Source: Bacilli bacterium
Lineage (GTDB): Bacteria; Bacillota_I; Bacilli_A; RFN20; CAG-288
Length of the DNA: 6,008 bases
Assembly (NCBI GenBank): GCA_900769965.1
Contig: CAAGIQ010000227.1
Location: 1-6,008, forward strand
Reading direction: 5' to 3'
Numbering within the stretch: the first letter of the stretch is position 1; each line of letters begins with the position of its first letter. Positions 5,394 to 6,008 of this stretch are shown one piece after another. The position numbers were made by a program, and so were the translations under genes. Below the pieces are notes generated by a model. It was given only the letters and a program-made list of their open reading frames with translations. It made no database searches and was not told the DNA's origin.

Positions 5394-6008
5394 TTATTTA
5401 CCTATACAGAAATTCTTAAATATCGTGTCATAGACATCTTCTAAAGTACTTTCTACTCCGATTAATTCGTCTAGTTTTCTCGCAGCATCTAATAACTTAA
5501 TCTCTACTATATCTATAGTTATGTCTTCTTTTAAATCTAATTCGATTTCATCAAGAGTATTGACAAAAGAGGATAATAAGTCGATGTCTCTTTTCGAAGA
5601 GAATCCCGCTTTATCTTCATCGATTAAATTCAATTTCTTCTTAATTAAAGAGAATAGATCATCCAAAGAAGAATCATCTTGAGAAATAGTTATATCGCAT
5701 TTCTCTACTTTAGCTATATCGCTCTTTGAGCCTATATATATAACAGGTTTATCTCTTAACTCTTCTTCTAAGCCTAAAGAGACATAATCTCCTTTATCAG
5801 AAAGATAGAGAACGACATCCGCCTCTTTGATACTTTCTCTACTTTTCTCTATACCTATGTTTTCTATTACATCGCTAGATTCTCTAATTCCCGCGGTATC
5901 TAAAAACTTATAAATTATTCCATCTATCTCTCTTTCACCTTCAACTACATCTCTAGTAGTTCCTGGGATAGATGTTACTATCGCTTTTGAATAACCTAAA
6001 ATCTTATT
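5394..6008 (-). CDS. mnmE: tRNA modification GTPase MnmE, C-terminal part (5' end beyond window)
   Basis: With MnmG, MnmE installs the carboxymethylaminomethyl (or aminomethyl) group on U34 of tRNAs reading two-fold split codon boxes. The frame is open from the right edge to TAA at 5394-5396, giving 204 residues, about the length from just after the P-loop to the end in known MnmE. Counting from the edge: IPGTTRD (14-20) is G2, DTAGIR (37-42) is G3, and the protein ends in FCIGK, whose cysteine is the invariant MnmE C-terminal motif. The G4 motif reads SKSD (94-97) instead of NKxD, and the G5 SA(K/L) motif appears as SQD (109-111). The P-loop lies outside the window. The gene leads directly into tatD. 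Confidence 0.95.
   Translation of the reverse strand, partial: NKILGYSKAIVTSIPGTTRDVVEGEREIDGIIYKFLDTAGIRESSDVIENIGIEKSRESIKEADVVLYLSDKGDYVSLGLEEELRDKPVIYIGSKSDIAKVEKCDITISQDDSSLDDLFSLIKKKLNLIDEDKAGFSSKRDIDLLSSFVNTLDEIELDLKEDITIDIVEIKLLDAARKLDELIGVESTLEDVYDTIFKNFCIGK

Noticed and set aside
5394..5666. Separate 90-residue gene with a TTG start
   Set aside because: The same frame continues without a stop to the right edge and carries MnmE GTPase motifs, so the TTG is an internal Leu codon of mnmE.
517..6008. Mycoplasma-type genetic code (TGA as Trp)
   Set aside because: Trp is encoded by TGG and TGA is used as a stop in ispE, tatD and rnmV.

Overview
The window comes from a low-GC bacterium, most likely a Bacillota lineage (Bacilli, perhaps the Erysipelotrichia or an uncultured Mollicutes-related group). 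The evidence is AT-rich DNA, RNase M5 (a largely Bacillota enzyme), tRNAs with encoded CCA ends that resemble Bacillus tRNAs, and the order tatD-rnmV-rsmA-ispE-prs, which follows the origin-proximal region of Bacillus subtilis. TGG encodes Trp and TGA ends at least three genes, so this is the standard bacterial code and not the Mycoplasma code. The species cannot be named from the sequence.

Layout: positions 1-117 hold no confident gene, only a short open frame running in from the left edge. A well-spaced sigma-A-type promoter (118-146) drives a plus-strand cluster of three tRNAs, Ala(GGC), Met(CAU) and Ile2(CAU), which ends at a GAAA-loop terminator (457-480). Everything from 490 to the right edge lies on the minus strand. 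In transcription order it is mnmE (3' part only), tatD, rnmV, rsmA, ispE, prs and a predicted alpha/beta-hydrolase esterase, ending at a second terminator (490-511) that faces the tRNA terminator.

The minus-strand genes are tightly packed. mnmE and tatD are 1 nt apart, tatD/rnmV and rnmV/rsmA share 4-nt ATGA overlaps, ispE and prs are 38 nt apart, and prs and the esterase are 2 nt apart. The only sizeable gap, 92 nt between rsmA and ispE, carries a likely internal promoter and an inverted repeat next to the ispE ribosome binding site. The first four genes form a translation-apparatus group: tRNA wobble modification (MnmE), 5S rRNA maturation (RNase M5), 16S rRNA dimethylation (RsmA) and a TatD-family nuclease. 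ispE (MEP isoprenoid pathway) and prs (PRPP synthesis) are metabolic housekeeping genes. The esterase is the one unexpected member.

The most interesting signal is a 16-bp site inside rsmA (3788-3803) that matches the Bacillus parS consensus for the chromosome-segregation protein ParB/Spo0J at all but one position. It encodes the peptide MFHVKQ in a variable stretch of RsmA. Together with the gene order, it suggests this region lies near the replication origin. I see no mobile element, CRISPR array, defence system or otherwise novel multi-gene system.
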